Shown here: one piece after another, positions 34,236-45,692 of the stretch
Numbering within the stretch: position 1 is the first letter of the stretch
Layout of the letters: each line of letters begins with the position of its first letter
Assembly (NCBI GenBank): GCA_963693085.1
Contig: OY856410.1
Span: 1,327,242,304 to 1,327,306,303, forward strand
DNA length: 64,000 bases
Direction of reading: 5' to 3'
DNA from: Alisma plantago-aquatica
Lineage: Eukaryota; Streptophyta; Magnoliopsida; Alismatales; Alismataceae
Made by a program: the position numbers and the translations under genes
The notes under the pieces: model-generated
What the model was told of the DNA's origin: nothing
Database searches by the model: none
Seen by the model: only the letters and a program-made list of their open reading frames with translations

Positions 34236-35058
34236 GTAGTCTGTCGTTCTTCTACATCAAGAAGGCGACATCTATCTTTAATTCTGTTATTTAAATTCTT
34301 AGCTTATGCATTGTATTAAGACCCTTATTGCTTATGGAAATAGAAATGCTTAATTGCTATTTGTTTAATGCTTGGTGCCTTATGATAGGGTAACTGTTGT
34401 GTTGGATATCTGAACTCTAGCTTGCATGTTTTGGATCGCGTTTCGCTTAGCTACCGAATCGTCTTTCCCGTCGCAACAACTTCGAGAGTTGGGTTGTGGC
34501 TCTAGTGTTTGGTCCGGTTCTGGAGTGCGAGAGTGCCCGGAACGGAGTTGTTTTAGTATCATTCCACTCTAACTTGAGCCCAGCAACCTCGAGAGGGGTG
34601 TTGAAGCTTGGTTAGAGGCACCCGCTCTGAGAGGAGGGGTGCAGGGTGTTACTGCTACTGCTTGTCTTACTGAAGTCTTATCCCTTGCATTACGCCTTAA
34701 ACTGCAGTTTATCTTTCTATTTTCTGTTGCATGAAAATTCCTAAAAACTGCTAAATGACAAAATCTTAATCTTTCTTGTAACTCCAGTTGGAGATAGTTT
34801 TCTTTGATTTAATCGTGACAGCTTGTTGTTCCCCTTCGGGGAACTTTAATATCTCTTTATACCCACCGGAGTGTAGAGTGTCGATTCAGAGTCGTCAACA
34901 CAACCCACCTTGTCCCTGTGTTTGACCCCGTATGACTACTTCGACCCCGTAAACAAAGTTGCGGGGGCCTAGAAGGATTCAGGTTATAAATGTGAAGGCT
35001 CGACTACCTCAAATACGCCTCCAATTTTAGGACGCGCGATTTAGGCCGGTCAACTTTC

Positions 35059-35076
35059 TGGCGCCGTTGCCGGGGA
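35059..35076 (+). promoter_or_regulatory. Primer-binding site of Athila-B
   Basis: TGGCGCCGTTGCCGGGGA, six bases after the LTR, the same type as in Athila-A. Confidence 0.85.
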
Positions 35077-35303
35077 CAAGGCAAATGGCACTGTTGACGA
35101 ATCCGAAGCCACTAACTACACTCCCGTGCCTCAAGCTTAGAAATAGGCTTGACAACACCTCTTTTTCTTTTTCTTTTTCTTTTTTCTTTTTCTTTAAGCA
35201 TTATTCTTTGCCGGAACCAAATAACTCTGTGTTCTAACTTGATTTCTCGTGATATTTCAGGTACCCTGCAAAGCTGTAACCTGCTCCACCGAGCCTTGAT
35301 ACC
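35077..35303 (+). other. Leader and gag-deletion scar of Athila-B
   Basis: A short frame starts ATGGCACTGTTGACGAATCC just after the PBS but stops soon, within a TTTTTC-rich stretch (35159-35195). The Retrotrans_gag core expected here is absent. Confidence 0.5.
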
Positions 35304-36824
35304 ATGCCTCGTTGTGAGAAACCCCTTTCTGAGGGCGAATGTCAGAGCCAAAGCGAGAGGGCGACCCGGCCTAATTGGGGTGGTCAGCTTTCCGCCTACA
35401 TAAAAAGACAGGACACCATTATCAACCAGTTGGTACAGGGGACGTTTACCAACCCTGGATCTCTGAATTCCATGCAACACCAGATGGCGAGTCTGCAGAT
35501 GCGCCAATGGGAGGTCGATCAACGGCTGTCTCAGATGGCTGCTCTGATGAAGAACCCTGCAGGAAAAACGCTCCCTCACCCTGAAACTGCAGTAATGGCA
35601 GTGCTTAGATCAGGAAAGACGGTAGAGCGCGCTGATGAAGCCCCACCGGAACCTGAGCAAGGGCCCAAGGATGCTATTTCAGCAGGAGGCGGAGGTAGGC
35701 CTGCAGAAGCCCAAGAGCTTGCGCCGAGACCGTTCGATGAGCCATCTGGTGGGAGGAATCCTTATGCTCCCAGGATACCATTCCCATACAAGCTGATCAA
35801 GGCAAATCTGAAAAAGCGGCACGAAAGGTTCATGGACTCGATCAGGAAGCTGCATCTTGAAGTCCCCTTCCTTGACGCTTTGGAGGAGATGCCCACATAC
35901 GCCAAGTTTCTCAAAGATCTAATAATGAAGAAAAGAAGGGGAGGAAGGATAGAGACAGTTTACCTAGCCTCTACTTCCTCTGCCTTTGTAAAGCCCAGCT
36001 TGCCAACTAAGAGAAGGGATCCCGGAGCTTTCACAATCCCATTCTCCATCGGGGACAATGTCGAGCGGAAGGGTCTAGCAGACTTGGGAGCAAGCATCAG
36101 CCTCACGCCCTTAAGTTTCGCGCAAAGGATGGGTTTGACCGACATGGTTCGAACCAATATGCGGATTGAACTGGCGGATCACTCCTTCAAAAGACTTGTT
36201 GGCATTGTCGAAGATGTGCCGATTAGGGTCGGTGATTTCTTTATTCCCTGCGACATCATCGTCATCGACACAGCTGAAGATCCCAGATGTCCGATCATCT
36301 TCGGATGCCCTTTCTTGGCAACAGGGAGGGCGCTGATTGATGTCTCTGAAGGGATAATCACCTTGAGGGTTGGAAACAACCACATGGACTTCAAGATGAA
36401 GGAGATCATGAGAGGTCCATCCCTGTCTGAATCGGCCTATTTTGCAGATAGTTACAATAAATTCTGCAAGGAAATAGAGGAGGATATCTGGACAGTGGAC
36501 CCCCTCGTAAGGGCAATAAGCTGTCAGGATCCCGTCCTCGAAGATCCTGAGGTCGTGAGGCATCTCGACCTTTTCAACCTTTCTGACAAAGACTTGCAAG
36601 AAGAAGAGGAGGAGGTGAACTCTGCGAAGTATGCCTCCCTTGAGGGAGAACCTCAGGAGGAGACACCCAGAGCAAAGCCGGATTTAAAAGCGTTGCCTGA
36701 AGGACTGAAGTACGAATTTTTAGATGAAGAACAGAGGAACCCAGTCATTGTAAACGCCGATCTTTCAAGCAATCAGCTTGACCGGCTCCTTGAGGAGTTA
36801 AGACTCCACAGGGGGGCTATATGA
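35304..36824 (+). pseudogene. Athila-B gag remnant and protease
   Basis: A 506-codon frame. The first ~150 residues are a linker from late gag (coiled/Gln-rich, MASLQMRQWEVDQRLSQMAAL). A segment NPYAPRIPFPYKLIKANL aligns with YKPRIPFPSRLRQTNL of Athila-A. An aspartic protease of the Athila type follows, with KGLADLGASISLTPLSFAQ at about 254-272; the catalytic Asp is in DLGAS. Later Pro/Glu-rich sequence leads toward RT. The frame ends at a TGA (36822-36824) in sequence that otherwise continues as pol (YSVDDIKGLIPALCMHRI). Gag core is missing, so this copy could not form particles alone. Confidence 0.85.
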
Positions 36825-39193
36825 TATTCCGTAGATGATATCAAAGGCCTTATCCCCGCCCTTTGCATGCATCGCATCAACTTGGATGAGTCTGCCAAGC
36901 CTCTGGCCTACCCCAGAGGAAGCTGAATCAGATGCTCAAGGAGGTCGTCAAGAAAGAGGTAATAAAGCTTAGGGACGCGGGGATCATTTACCCAATTAGC
37001 GACAACAATTGGGTAAGCCCGATCCACGTAGTACCCAAGAAAGGCGGAATGACTGTGGTTAAGGGTGAGAAGGGTGATGAGGTGGCGGTAAGGACCGTCA
37101 CCGGTTGGCGAATGTGCATTGATTACCGAAAGCTAAATCAGGCTACAAAAAAGGATCATTTTCCGCTACCTTTTATTGACCAAGTTCTTGAAAGATTAGC
37201 GCATCATGATTATTTTTGTTTTCTTGATGGCTTTTCAGGATTTTACCAGGTACCCATCTTACCCGACGACCAAGAGAAAATGACGTTCACCTGCCTTTAC
37301 GGCACTTATGCCTTTAGAAGGATGCCCTTCGGACTCTGCAACGCCCCCGCCACCTTTCAAAGATGCATGATATCAATGTTCTCAGATTTTCTAGAAGATA
37401 TCGTGGAAGTTTTCATGGACGATTTCTCTGTCTATGGAAAGGACTTCGATAGCTGTCTGAAGAATCTGTCGTTAGTACTTCAAAGGTGCGAGGAAAACAG
37501 CCTGGTCCTGAACTGGGAAAAATGTCATTTCATGGTGCGGGAAGGCATCATTCTAGGGCATAAGATCTCAAGGCGTGGGATCGAGGTGGATACCAGCAAA
37601 ATCGAAGCTATATCTAAGCTTCCTCCACCAAAATCCATCACGGGGATAAGAAGCTTCCTCGGGCACGCCGGATATTACCGAAGATTCATGAAGGACTTCT
37701 CAAAGATTTCCAAACCATTGTCCAATCTTCTGGTAAAAGATGCTGAATTTGTTTTCTCTAACGATTGTCTCAGTGCTTTTCAGGCCCTGAAAAATGCTTT
37801 AGTATCACCTATCCTTCAAGCGCCAGATTGGGGTTTACCCTTTGAGCTAATGTGTGACGCTAGCGACTACGCAGTTGGAGCAGTCCTGGGGCAAAAGAAA
37901 GATAAAAAGCACCATGTGATTTGCTACGCTAGTCGCACGTTGGACGAAGCACAGGTAAACTACACAACCACCGAGAAGGAGATGCTCGCGATCGTCTTCG
38001 CGTTTGACAAGTTCAGGTCGTATCTCGTCGGATCCAAGGTCAAAGTATACACAGATCATGGGGCAATAAAATACTTAAATCAAAAGAAAGACGCAAAGCC
38101 CAGATTGTTGAGATGGGCCTTGTTGCTTCAAGAGTTCGATCATGAAATTATCGACAAGAAGGGCGCGGAAAATGTGGTCGCAGACCACCTATCGAGGATA
38201 GTGGCTGAGAGACAGAGAGGGCCACAAATCGACGACGACTTTGCCGACGAAGCATTTATGATGGCTGAAGCTCAAGAAGAAGGTTTGCCCTGGTTTGCAG
38301 ACATCTGCAATTTCCTTGCTTGTGGAGAGTTGCCTCCTGACATCACCTACAATCAAAAGAAGAAGCTATTCGCGGATGCCAAGAATTATTACTGGGATGA
38401 TCCTCTCCTGTTCAGAAGATGTGCAGACAACTTGTACAGGAGGTGCATCCTGAAAGAAGAAACTGCTGATATCCTGAAGGGATGCCACGCCTCCCCCTAT
38501 GGTGGACACCTGGGTAGCGAAAGAACAGCGACGAAAGTGCTACAATCAGGTTTCTACTGGCCCTCCTTATTTAAAGATGATGCACGATTTGTAAATGTTT
38601 GCAAAGAGTGCCAGTCAACGGGAAATATAGGGCGGAGGAATGAAATGCCAATGGCAAGCTGGATCGAAGTGGAAATATTTGACGTATGGGGGATTGATTA
38701 CATGGGGCCGTTTCCCCCATCCCAGGGGTATCAATACATACTAGTGGCAGTATATTATGTATCGAAATGGGTAGAGGCGGTAGCCACCCAAACATGCGAC
38801 GCCAAGTCGGTTATCAAGCTTTTTGAGAAGACCATCTTTCCCCGTTTCGGTGTACCGCGCACTGTAATAAGCGACGGCGGGTCACACTTCGGAGAAAGGC
38901 AGTTCGAAGCGCTCCTACGTAAGTATGGAGTAAAACATAAGATCGCTACGCCCTATCACCCACAAACGTCGGGGCAGGTAGAGGTCTCAAACAGACAGAT
39001 CAAGCAGATTTTAGAAAAGACTGTCAGCCGCACGCGGAAAGACTGGTCTATGAAACTTGACGACGCATTATGGGCCTACCGTACTGCTTACAAGACGCCC
39101 ATTGGAACCACCCCCTACCGTATTATATACGGAAAATCCTGCCATCTGCCTTTGGAACTAGAACACAAGGCCCTTTGGCGATCAAGTTCCTAA
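36825..39193 (+). pseudogene. Athila-B reverse transcriptase, RNase H and integrase
   Basis: After a frame break near 36918, a 753-codon frame (36932-39193) carries three domains. RT shows [42 protein letters not shown] and the active site [10 protein letters not shown]. RNase H shows [36 protein letters not shown] and [11 protein letters not shown]. Integrase shows [46 protein letters not shown] and [12 protein letters not shown], so the DDE residues are present. [10 protein letters not shown] has Tyr where Athila-A has Asp ([10 protein letters not shown]). The frame ends prematurely at 39193 through a single-base loss near 39178. Confidence 0.92.
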
Positions 39194-39651
39194 ATATGGA
39201 CCTAGACAAAGCAGGAGAAAAGAGGTTTTTGCAGCTTCAAGAGCTCGAAGAGCTGAGGATTCACGCCTACGAGAATGCAAAGATCTACAAGGAAAGAACA
39301 AAAATGTGGCATGATGCCCACCTTAGGAGAAAGGATGTGAGCGAAGGGGATAAGGTCTTGTTATTCAAGTCCTCCATCCGTCTTTTTCCTGGGAAATTAC
39401 AGACAAGATGGTCGGGACCGTTTTCTGTGTCAAAGATATACCCATAAGGAATGATGGAGCTCCGCGACAAGGATGACCCGACTAAGATCTTCAAGGTGAA
39501 CGGGCACAGAGTGAAAAGGTTTTATGAAGACGAAGCTTTTGTCAGGAAAGCAGAGATTGACTTGCTGGATGTGGGTACAACCAAAGAGCCTACACCGGTC
39601 GAGCTGGCGACGGAAACTTCAGTGCTCCTCGGGAGGCAGCCCGAGTCATAG
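39179..39651 (+). pseudogene. Athila-B integrase C-terminal tail
   Basis: The tail resumes in another frame after the break ([20 protein letters not shown]). It has the [14 protein letters not shown] and [14 protein letters not shown] motifs, is cut by a TAA at 39445-39447, and continues (GMMELRDKDDPTKIFKVNGHRVKRFYED) to the end of pol at 39651. Confidence 0.85.
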
Positions 39652-40070
39652 ATTAGGATGCATTTCTTTTCTTTGTAAAAACAAACATTATGGACTGTAA
39701 TAAGGCCCGAGTCAGTGCATGCGCACGTGTGCTGACTCTTTTTGTTTTATGGGCCACCGCTGTGTTTTGCGGAGCATTGAGGAGTAATATCATCTGAGGT
39801 AGGAGATCCTTCTCTATACCAATGATGTTTTACCCTGCAATGGCCTTTTACTTCACCCAGGTTTAGTTTTGGCCTTTTGACCGCCCGCTTTTCTACCGTG
39901 TCGACCAGCTGGGCGCAGAACCGCTTGTATCGGGCAGCCTCACCCCGGGCGTCGCAAGGGCAGCGCATGACCCTTGGACTGCCCGATGGGACTGCGCGTC
40001 TCGGGAATAACGTGACTAAAATGCCCGATGCACGCCATGTTTTGCACGTTTTACCCCCAGCTGGGTTCTC

Positions 40071-40078
40071 TATAAATA
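40071..40078 (+). promoter_or_regulatory. Second TATA-like box inside Athila-B
   Basis: TCTATAAATAGCG resembles the LTR box CCTATAAATAGCA and sits in the same motif-rich context, ~600 bp upstream of the 40681 frame. This may be an internal promoter or a relic of an LTR duplication. Confidence 0.4.
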
Positions 40079-40680
40079 GCGTGGAGGTTTCTTCATGTCG
40101 GGCTATCATTTTCTCCTTTTTGCCACCTGGAACGCATGCAGTGATCCTCCCTTTTGCTCGTGTGTCGGCCATCTTGCCTTCGCCTTGGTATCGGGCGATG
40201 CCTCCTGAGAGCAAAGGTATAGCCCGACACACCTCTCGCCCGGCACGTTATCTCTCGCCCGGCACAGGTTTTGTATCGTGTGAGGCGTATCGGCCGGCTT
40301 GTTGTTTTCTTACCGAACGACATGGCTTGTCGCCCGATAGGTTTGTAGACCGACACGTTTATCGGCTGATAACCCTGTCGCCCAACGCCAATATCTCTTA
40401 TCAAGCCGCTTATCGGGTTCACATGACCTGCAGATTCTCTATCGCTCGACATGCTTTTGCACGACGCGCCGGCCGACAACGTTCTCCCCGATGTCATTTC
40501 AGGCGACATACTTCTCACGGCGATGTCATGTTTTTGCTTCATGTGACCTCGTATCGCCCGATACACCTGTGTCGGGCGTAGAGTCATATCGTCCGATCCC
40601 TTATCGCCCAGTTTTAATAAGTTTTTCTTTTCATCTTCCTTGCCTAACGGATGAATAAATTATAAATTTAAATAACAGGT

Positions 40681-40926
40681 ATGGCTCGTATGGAGCAAAC
40701 CTCCGGCCGCACCAACAAGCACGGCGGGGGAAACAGCAACCACAGTCGGGCAGAAACGGCAACAACAATGAAAGGGGAGATTTTTCTTGATTTGGTAGCT
40801 CTAATAAAGAGTCACCTAGTTATCAGCCTGTCTTTCACGTGGCTTGGGACCATCGCCAGAGACAGCACGAGTACGGCGACTAAGGCCTCCGAACAAGTTC
40901 GGGGCGTTCAGGTTCCGTCCTCTTAA
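40681..40926 (+). other. Small unidentified ORF in the Athila-B 3' interior
   Basis: 81 codons. The N-terminus is Thr/Asn/Gly-rich; one hydrophobic stretch (IFLDLVALIKSHLVISLSF) could be a membrane segment. AACAG|GTATGG upstream of the ATG could be a splice acceptor. No recognised family; coding status is uncertain. Confidence 0.25.
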
Positions 40927-42199
40927 GGGAGGAGGCCCACCCTAACTACACACTCCAGGGAACTGAACTAGGGACTGATGATCAGTCCTTTTGTTCATGT
41001 CCACAACGGAGATTTGGAGAAAGGGAGGGCCAGAAGTGAATTTTGAGGGTTACGCTCACACTCAACCGCTACACCGCCGAAGCGAACCCGCTAGACAACC
41101 TCCCAATGGCATGCTGCAACTTCGTAGGAGCATTTTGCAGCACATCAGCAAGCTAACCCTCACTGGCTAAACTTTACCTCACTTTTGCTTTCTTCTCTAC
41201 TTCTGGGACAGAGTAGGAAGTAAGTTTGGGGGGGTATGCCAGTGAGGGAGGTATAAAAATTTATCACTTCAAGCTTTCTACGATATTCATTCTCTTTTAC
41301 CTGATGTGCTCTTATAGCTTCCTGTATATCTGATGTACACATGCATGCCATATAAAAATTTACAAAAATCTTTCCTTTGCAAATTTCTGTCCCTATGCAT
41401 ATGTACAAAGTTGTTGTAATAATAATAAAAACCTGTTGTGACTTCTTGCAAAGTTTACTTTCTGTATATTTAACGAGTTACAAGTTCTGTCATATCTTTC
41501 TGATAATGCTGTCTCAAACAAACAAAAGATTGTGCCTTGCCATCCAAAAATTTTCGAAAAATAATAATCTCGCAAACAGCTAAGAGACGAGTATGGAGAA
41601 GGAAAAAGCTGCCCAAACAGCAGATATCTCTTTTGTTTTCCGTTACCCAGCAAAAATCCCAAAAAGAGAAAGAAGCCTTACGAGCGTGAATAAAAGCATG
41701 AGAGTTGTGCCCAATAAAAGAAAAGAGAAAAATATATATATACACACTTGTTTTCCAAAAGTACCCATCTTTAGGCATGGTAGATCCGGGGCAGTGGTAC
41801 GTAGGATGTGAAATCACTGCTCTAAAGCCAACTGGCTTGGACTGCAGGGACCACTTGCCCGTTAACGGACCCTTACCCGGATGGACTGATGGGAAACAAG
41901 AAGAAAAACCCAAAAAGCCTTAGCCTACCCTATACACAACTTTCTGCCCCTAAAATAAAGTTGTTTGGTGTGGAAGCTAACTTCGGAATCATACACCAAA
42001 GTCTCGCTGAAGCTATGGAGAATAAAAATTTTACTTAAATAATAAGGCAAGTAGGGCAAGGTCTTTTGTTCGCATTAAGACAGCATTACCTCCAAGACAT
42101 CGCAAATCTTGTACTACCCTTTAGCCTTAAAGTTTTGTTGTGCAAGAAGAAGCAACACAAAGTTTAGTTTAAATATTGATTGAGGACAATCAAAAAGCT

Positions 42200-42212
42200 A
42201 AGTTTGGGGGAG
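42200..42212 (+). promoter_or_regulatory. Polypurine tract of Athila-B
   Basis: AAGTTTGGGGGAG lies one base before the 3' LTR start at 42214. Confidence 0.85.
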
Positions 42213-42213
42213 T

Positions 42214-44053
42214 TGATAACACCAAATTTTGTGACGTTTTTGCCCTTTATTCTGTTATCAAAACTACCCTTTTCTGCTATTTTCCTCTATTTTATTAGCA
42301 TTTTCGCAACAATTGGCCAAGCAACGCTCTTATTCCAATTTTTCCTATCTTCTACAGAGTTTTCCTCGTTTTTGTGCAATAAGGCCGATTCCGGCCCACA
42401 ATAAGTCTAAGCCTGTCTCGACCTTCCTGACGCCCGATACAACCCAGCCCGACAGGGGCTGGGCGACACGAGAATGATCGGCGGAGAAGGGCGCTGCGCA
42501 AGAAGGACGTGTTGGCCGACATACCGTCTACCCGACAGGGAGCCAAAGCCGCATCGACGACCAAACTCGTCGGGCGACACAGCCACCCACCGGCAGGCGT
42601 GCCGCCAGCCACGTGACCGATAGCCAGCGCCTCGCGCCGAGACATACATGTATCGGCCGTCCACATCCATCGACCGGCGTATAAGGGAGCTACGTGGCGT
42701 TTCCAACACCATAACTCCTCCAACCGCCGCCTATAAATAGCAGCTACAGGAAGCTGAAAAGACGGGTCGGAAAAGTCGGATAGGTCGGACAAGTCGAGAG
42801 AGTCGGATGAGAATTCAGACAAGACAGTTCGGAAGTTCGAGAGCCACCTTCGAAGGAAGTTGTGAGAGCAAGAGTATCGCGCCCCAGTGCTTGTGCCGGG
42901 CGACACTAGGTGAGCTTTCCCTCATCCCGAGAGGGAAAGGATGGTTCACTTAGTGTTGCCCCGGGCGACACTGCGGGCCGATATCGGCCAGCGAAGATGA
43001 GAGACACGAGTGCCCGACAGTAGACTCGTAGCTCTTTGCCCGACACAATATCGAACCCGATACACTCCGCCCGTCATGCGTGCCACCCGAGAGGGTGCGC
43101 CGCCTGACATGAGCGTATCGGCCAGGGTCCTTGAGCGATACAGTCAGTCGTCAGTCGGCGCTGCCCGAGAGGGGGTGCCGCCCGACACTGCTGTATCGGG
43201 CTCGGCTCCTGACCGGTATCGGGCAGGAGAGCTACAGTAGTCTGTCGTTCTTCTACATCAAGAAGGCGACATCTATCTTTAATTCTGTTATTTAAATTCT
43301 TAGCTTATGCATTGTATTAAGACCCTTATTGCTTATGGAAATAGAAATGCTTAATTGCTATTTGTTTAATGCTTGGTGCCTTATGATTGGGTAACTGCTA
43401 TGTTGGATATCTGAACTCTAGCTTGCATGTTTTGGATCGCGTTTCGCTTAGCTACCGAATCGTCTTTCCCGTCGCAACTACTTCGAGAGTTGGGTTGTGG
43501 TTCTAGTGTTTGGTCTGGTTCTGGAGTGCGAGAGTGCCCGGAACGGAGTTGTTTTAGTATCATTCCACTCTAACTTGAGCCCAGCAACCTCGAGAGGGGT
43601 GTTGAAGCTTGGTTAGAGGCACCCGCTATGAGAGGAGGGGTGCAGGGTGTTACTGCTACCGCTTGTCTTACTGAAGTCTTATCCCTTGCATTACGCCTTA
43701 AACTGCAGTTTATCTTTCTATTTTCTGTTGCATGAAAATTCCTAAAAACTACTAAATGACAAAATCTTAATCTTTCTTGTAACTCCAGTTGGAGATAGTT
43801 TTCTTTGATTTAATCGTGACTGCTTGTTGTTCCCCTTCGGGGAACTTTAATATCTCTTTATACCCACCGGAGTGTAGAGTGTCGATTCAGAGTCGTCAAC
43901 ACAACCCACCTTGTCCCTGTGTTTGACCCCGTATGACTACTTCGACCCCGTAAACAAAGTTGCCGGGGCCTAGAAGGATTCAGGTTATAAATGTGAAGGC
44001 TCGACTACCTCAAATACGCCTCCAATTTTAGGACGCGCGATTTAGGCCGGTCA
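42214..44053 (+). repeat. Athila-B 3' LTR
   Basis: 1840 bp, same termini as 33213-35052, followed by TSD GTTGG. Confidence 0.95.
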
Positions 44054-44058
44054 GTTGG
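44054..44058. repeat. TSD GTTGG of Athila-B, right copy
   Basis: Matches 33208-33212; Athila-A integrase coding resumes beyond it. Confidence 0.92.
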
Positions 44059-44885
44059 CCATAAGAATCCACATTGCAAAACATTTAAGGCAGTCTTTTT
44101 AGAGCTCATATGCCCACCTACGGGTCCTGAGTGGCATTGTTCCAGAATAGATTGAGCTTCTTCTTCAGCGATACAACGTCTATACAACCCGTCAGCGCAA
44201 AGTTTAAAGAGATATGGTTCATCCCAGTAATAATGCTTCACATCGTGCATAAATTTCTTCAGTGCATTCCCGGTGCATTGGGGATGGACGACTCCAACAG
44301 CAAGATAGTTTACAAAATTAGAGTACCATGGTATAACTTTTGAAATCCTCATTAGCTGATCATCTGGTAGGGAATCATTTATCGGAATATTTTCAGCATC
44401 TAGAGTGTGGATGCGACTGAGGTGATCTGCTACGACATTTTCCGTCCCTTTTTTATCTCTGATCTCCAAATCAAATTCTTGCAGTAAGAGGATCCATCGT
44501 AGCAGTCTTGGTTTGGCATCTTTCTTTGCCAGGAGGTAACAGATAGCAGCATGGTCTATGTAGACAATGACTTTCAAACCGATAAGGTATGACCTAAATT
44601 TGTCAAAAGTGTATATGACTACTAGGAGTTCTTTCTCAGTGGTAGCGTAATTCCTTTGAGCTTCGTCGAGAGTTTTCGATGCATAATAGATCACATAATG
44701 TTTCTTTTCTATGTATTGCCCTAGAACGACACCCACCGTTTAATCACTGGCATCGCACATAATTTCAAAGGGATGGTCCCAGTCAGGATCTCTAATAATA
44801 GGGGTAGTTGTAAGGGCCTTTTTCAGCGTGTCGAAGCTTTTGACGCATTCTTCATTGAAATTGAAATCAGCATCTTTAGAAGCAG
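44059..44885 (-). pseudogene. Athila-A RNase H and integrase N-terminus
   Basis: Minus frame with RNase H residues (MCDASD, stop, [28 protein letters not shown], then [18 protein letters not shown] and [16 protein letters not shown]), the connector (DHLSRI) and the first half of the integrase zinc finger ([21 protein letters not shown]). TAA at 44740-44742 and a one-base deletion near 44883, where RT meets RNase H, break it. The remaining integrase lies at 32158-33212. Confidence 0.9.
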
Positions 44886-45692
44886 GTTGGTCATTGTCTT
44901 AGTTACCTTAGAAAAATCTCTTATGAATCTTCTATAGAATCCAGCATGACCAAGGAAGGCGCGAACTTCTTTCACATTCGTGGGGATAGCCAATTTAGAT
45001 ATCACTTCAATCTTGGCTTTATCAACTTCAATTCCTCTACTGCTAACCCTATGGCCCAGGACAATGCCTTCCCTTACCATGAAGTGGCATTTCTCCCAAT
45101 TTAGCACCAGATGTTCTTCTTCACAACGTTTGAGAACCATGGAGAGATGCTTAAGACAGGAATCAAATGAATCTCCATATACAGAGAAATCATCCATGAA
45201 GACTTCCATAACAGTCTCAGTAAGCCCCGCGAATATTGCATCCATGCAACGTTGAAAAGTTGCGGGAGCATTACAGAGACCAAATGACATTCTCTTAAAA
45301 GCATACGTCCCGAAAGGACATGTGAAAGTCATTTTTTCTTGATCATCTGGATGTATGGGAATCTGATAGAATCCAGAGTAACCGTCAAGGTAACAAAAAT
45401 ATTCTTGGTGAGCCAATCTCTCTAAGACTTGATCGAGGAAGGGCATAGGAAAATGATCTTTTCGAGTAGCCTTGTTTAATTTTCTATAATCGATGCACAT
45501 CCGCCATCCGGTGACTGTTCGAGTGGGGATGAGCTCATCATTTTCATTCCTTATAATAGTTGTTCCACCTTTCTTTGGCACCACGTGTACTGGGCTCACC
45601 CATGTCGAATCTAATATCGGGTAGATTATTCCGGCTGTAAGAAGTTTGATGATCTCACGACAGACTACTTCTTTCATACTGGGATTCAATTT
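44886..45692 (-). pseudogene. Athila-A reverse transcriptase
   Basis: Minus frame from the TAG at 45693-45695 (after EHQ) to the break near 44883. RT motifs: [73 protein letters not shown], active site [10 protein letters not shown], and GHAGFYRRFIRDFSKV at the thumb. The Asp pair of the active site is intact. Close similarity in layout to Athila-B RT shows the two elements are relatives, not copies. Confidence 0.93.

Larger units (their letters stand above)
33213..35052 (+). repeat. Athila-B 5' LTR
   Basis: 1840 bp, TGATAACACC to GGCCGGTCA. It differs from the 3' LTR at about 36 sites by hand count, with no indels. Open frames on both strands (33351-33905 and others) recur in both LTRs but match no known protein. 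Confidence 0.95.
39652..42213 (+). other. Athila-B 3' interior between pol and LTR
   Basis: A 2.56 kb stretch where Athila elements may carry an env-like gene; no env-like frame is recognised. 39890-40610 is rich in the TATCGGGC/GCCCGATA words of the LTR and contains TATAAATAGC at 40071. A small frame 40681-40926 (MARMEQTSGRTNKHGGGNSN) follows an acceptor-like AACAG but has no recognised homologue. A polypurine-like AAGTTTGGGGGGG at 41222-41234 precedes the real tract by ~1 kb. Confidence 0.6.
33213..44053 (+). mobile_element. Athila-B: gag-deleted Athila-type retrotransposon
   Basis: Plus-strand, 10841 bp, TSD GTTGG. LTRs 33213-35052 and 42214-44053 are both exactly 1840 bp. The primer-binding site is TGGCGCCGTTGCCGGGGA (35059-35076), and the polypurine tract AGTTTGGGGGAG ends at 42212. 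Protease, RT, RNase H and integrase are recognisable, but the gag core is missing: the PBS-to-protease leader is ~0.7 kb, against ~2 kb in Athila-A. Pol carries two stops and two single-base frame breaks. A 2.56 kb region follows pol. It sits inside the Athila-A integrase, between the HH and CC halves of its zinc finger. Confidence 0.95.

Noticed and set aside
36111..36599. 162-codon minus frame opposite the Athila-B protease
   Set aside because: Antisense shadow of a well-supported retroelement frame.
39877..40587. 234-codon plus frame overlapped by a 164-codon minus frame
   Set aside because: Antisense pair generated by palindromic TATCGGGC/GCCCGATA-rich DNA; no recognisable domain. An env-like identity could not be supported.
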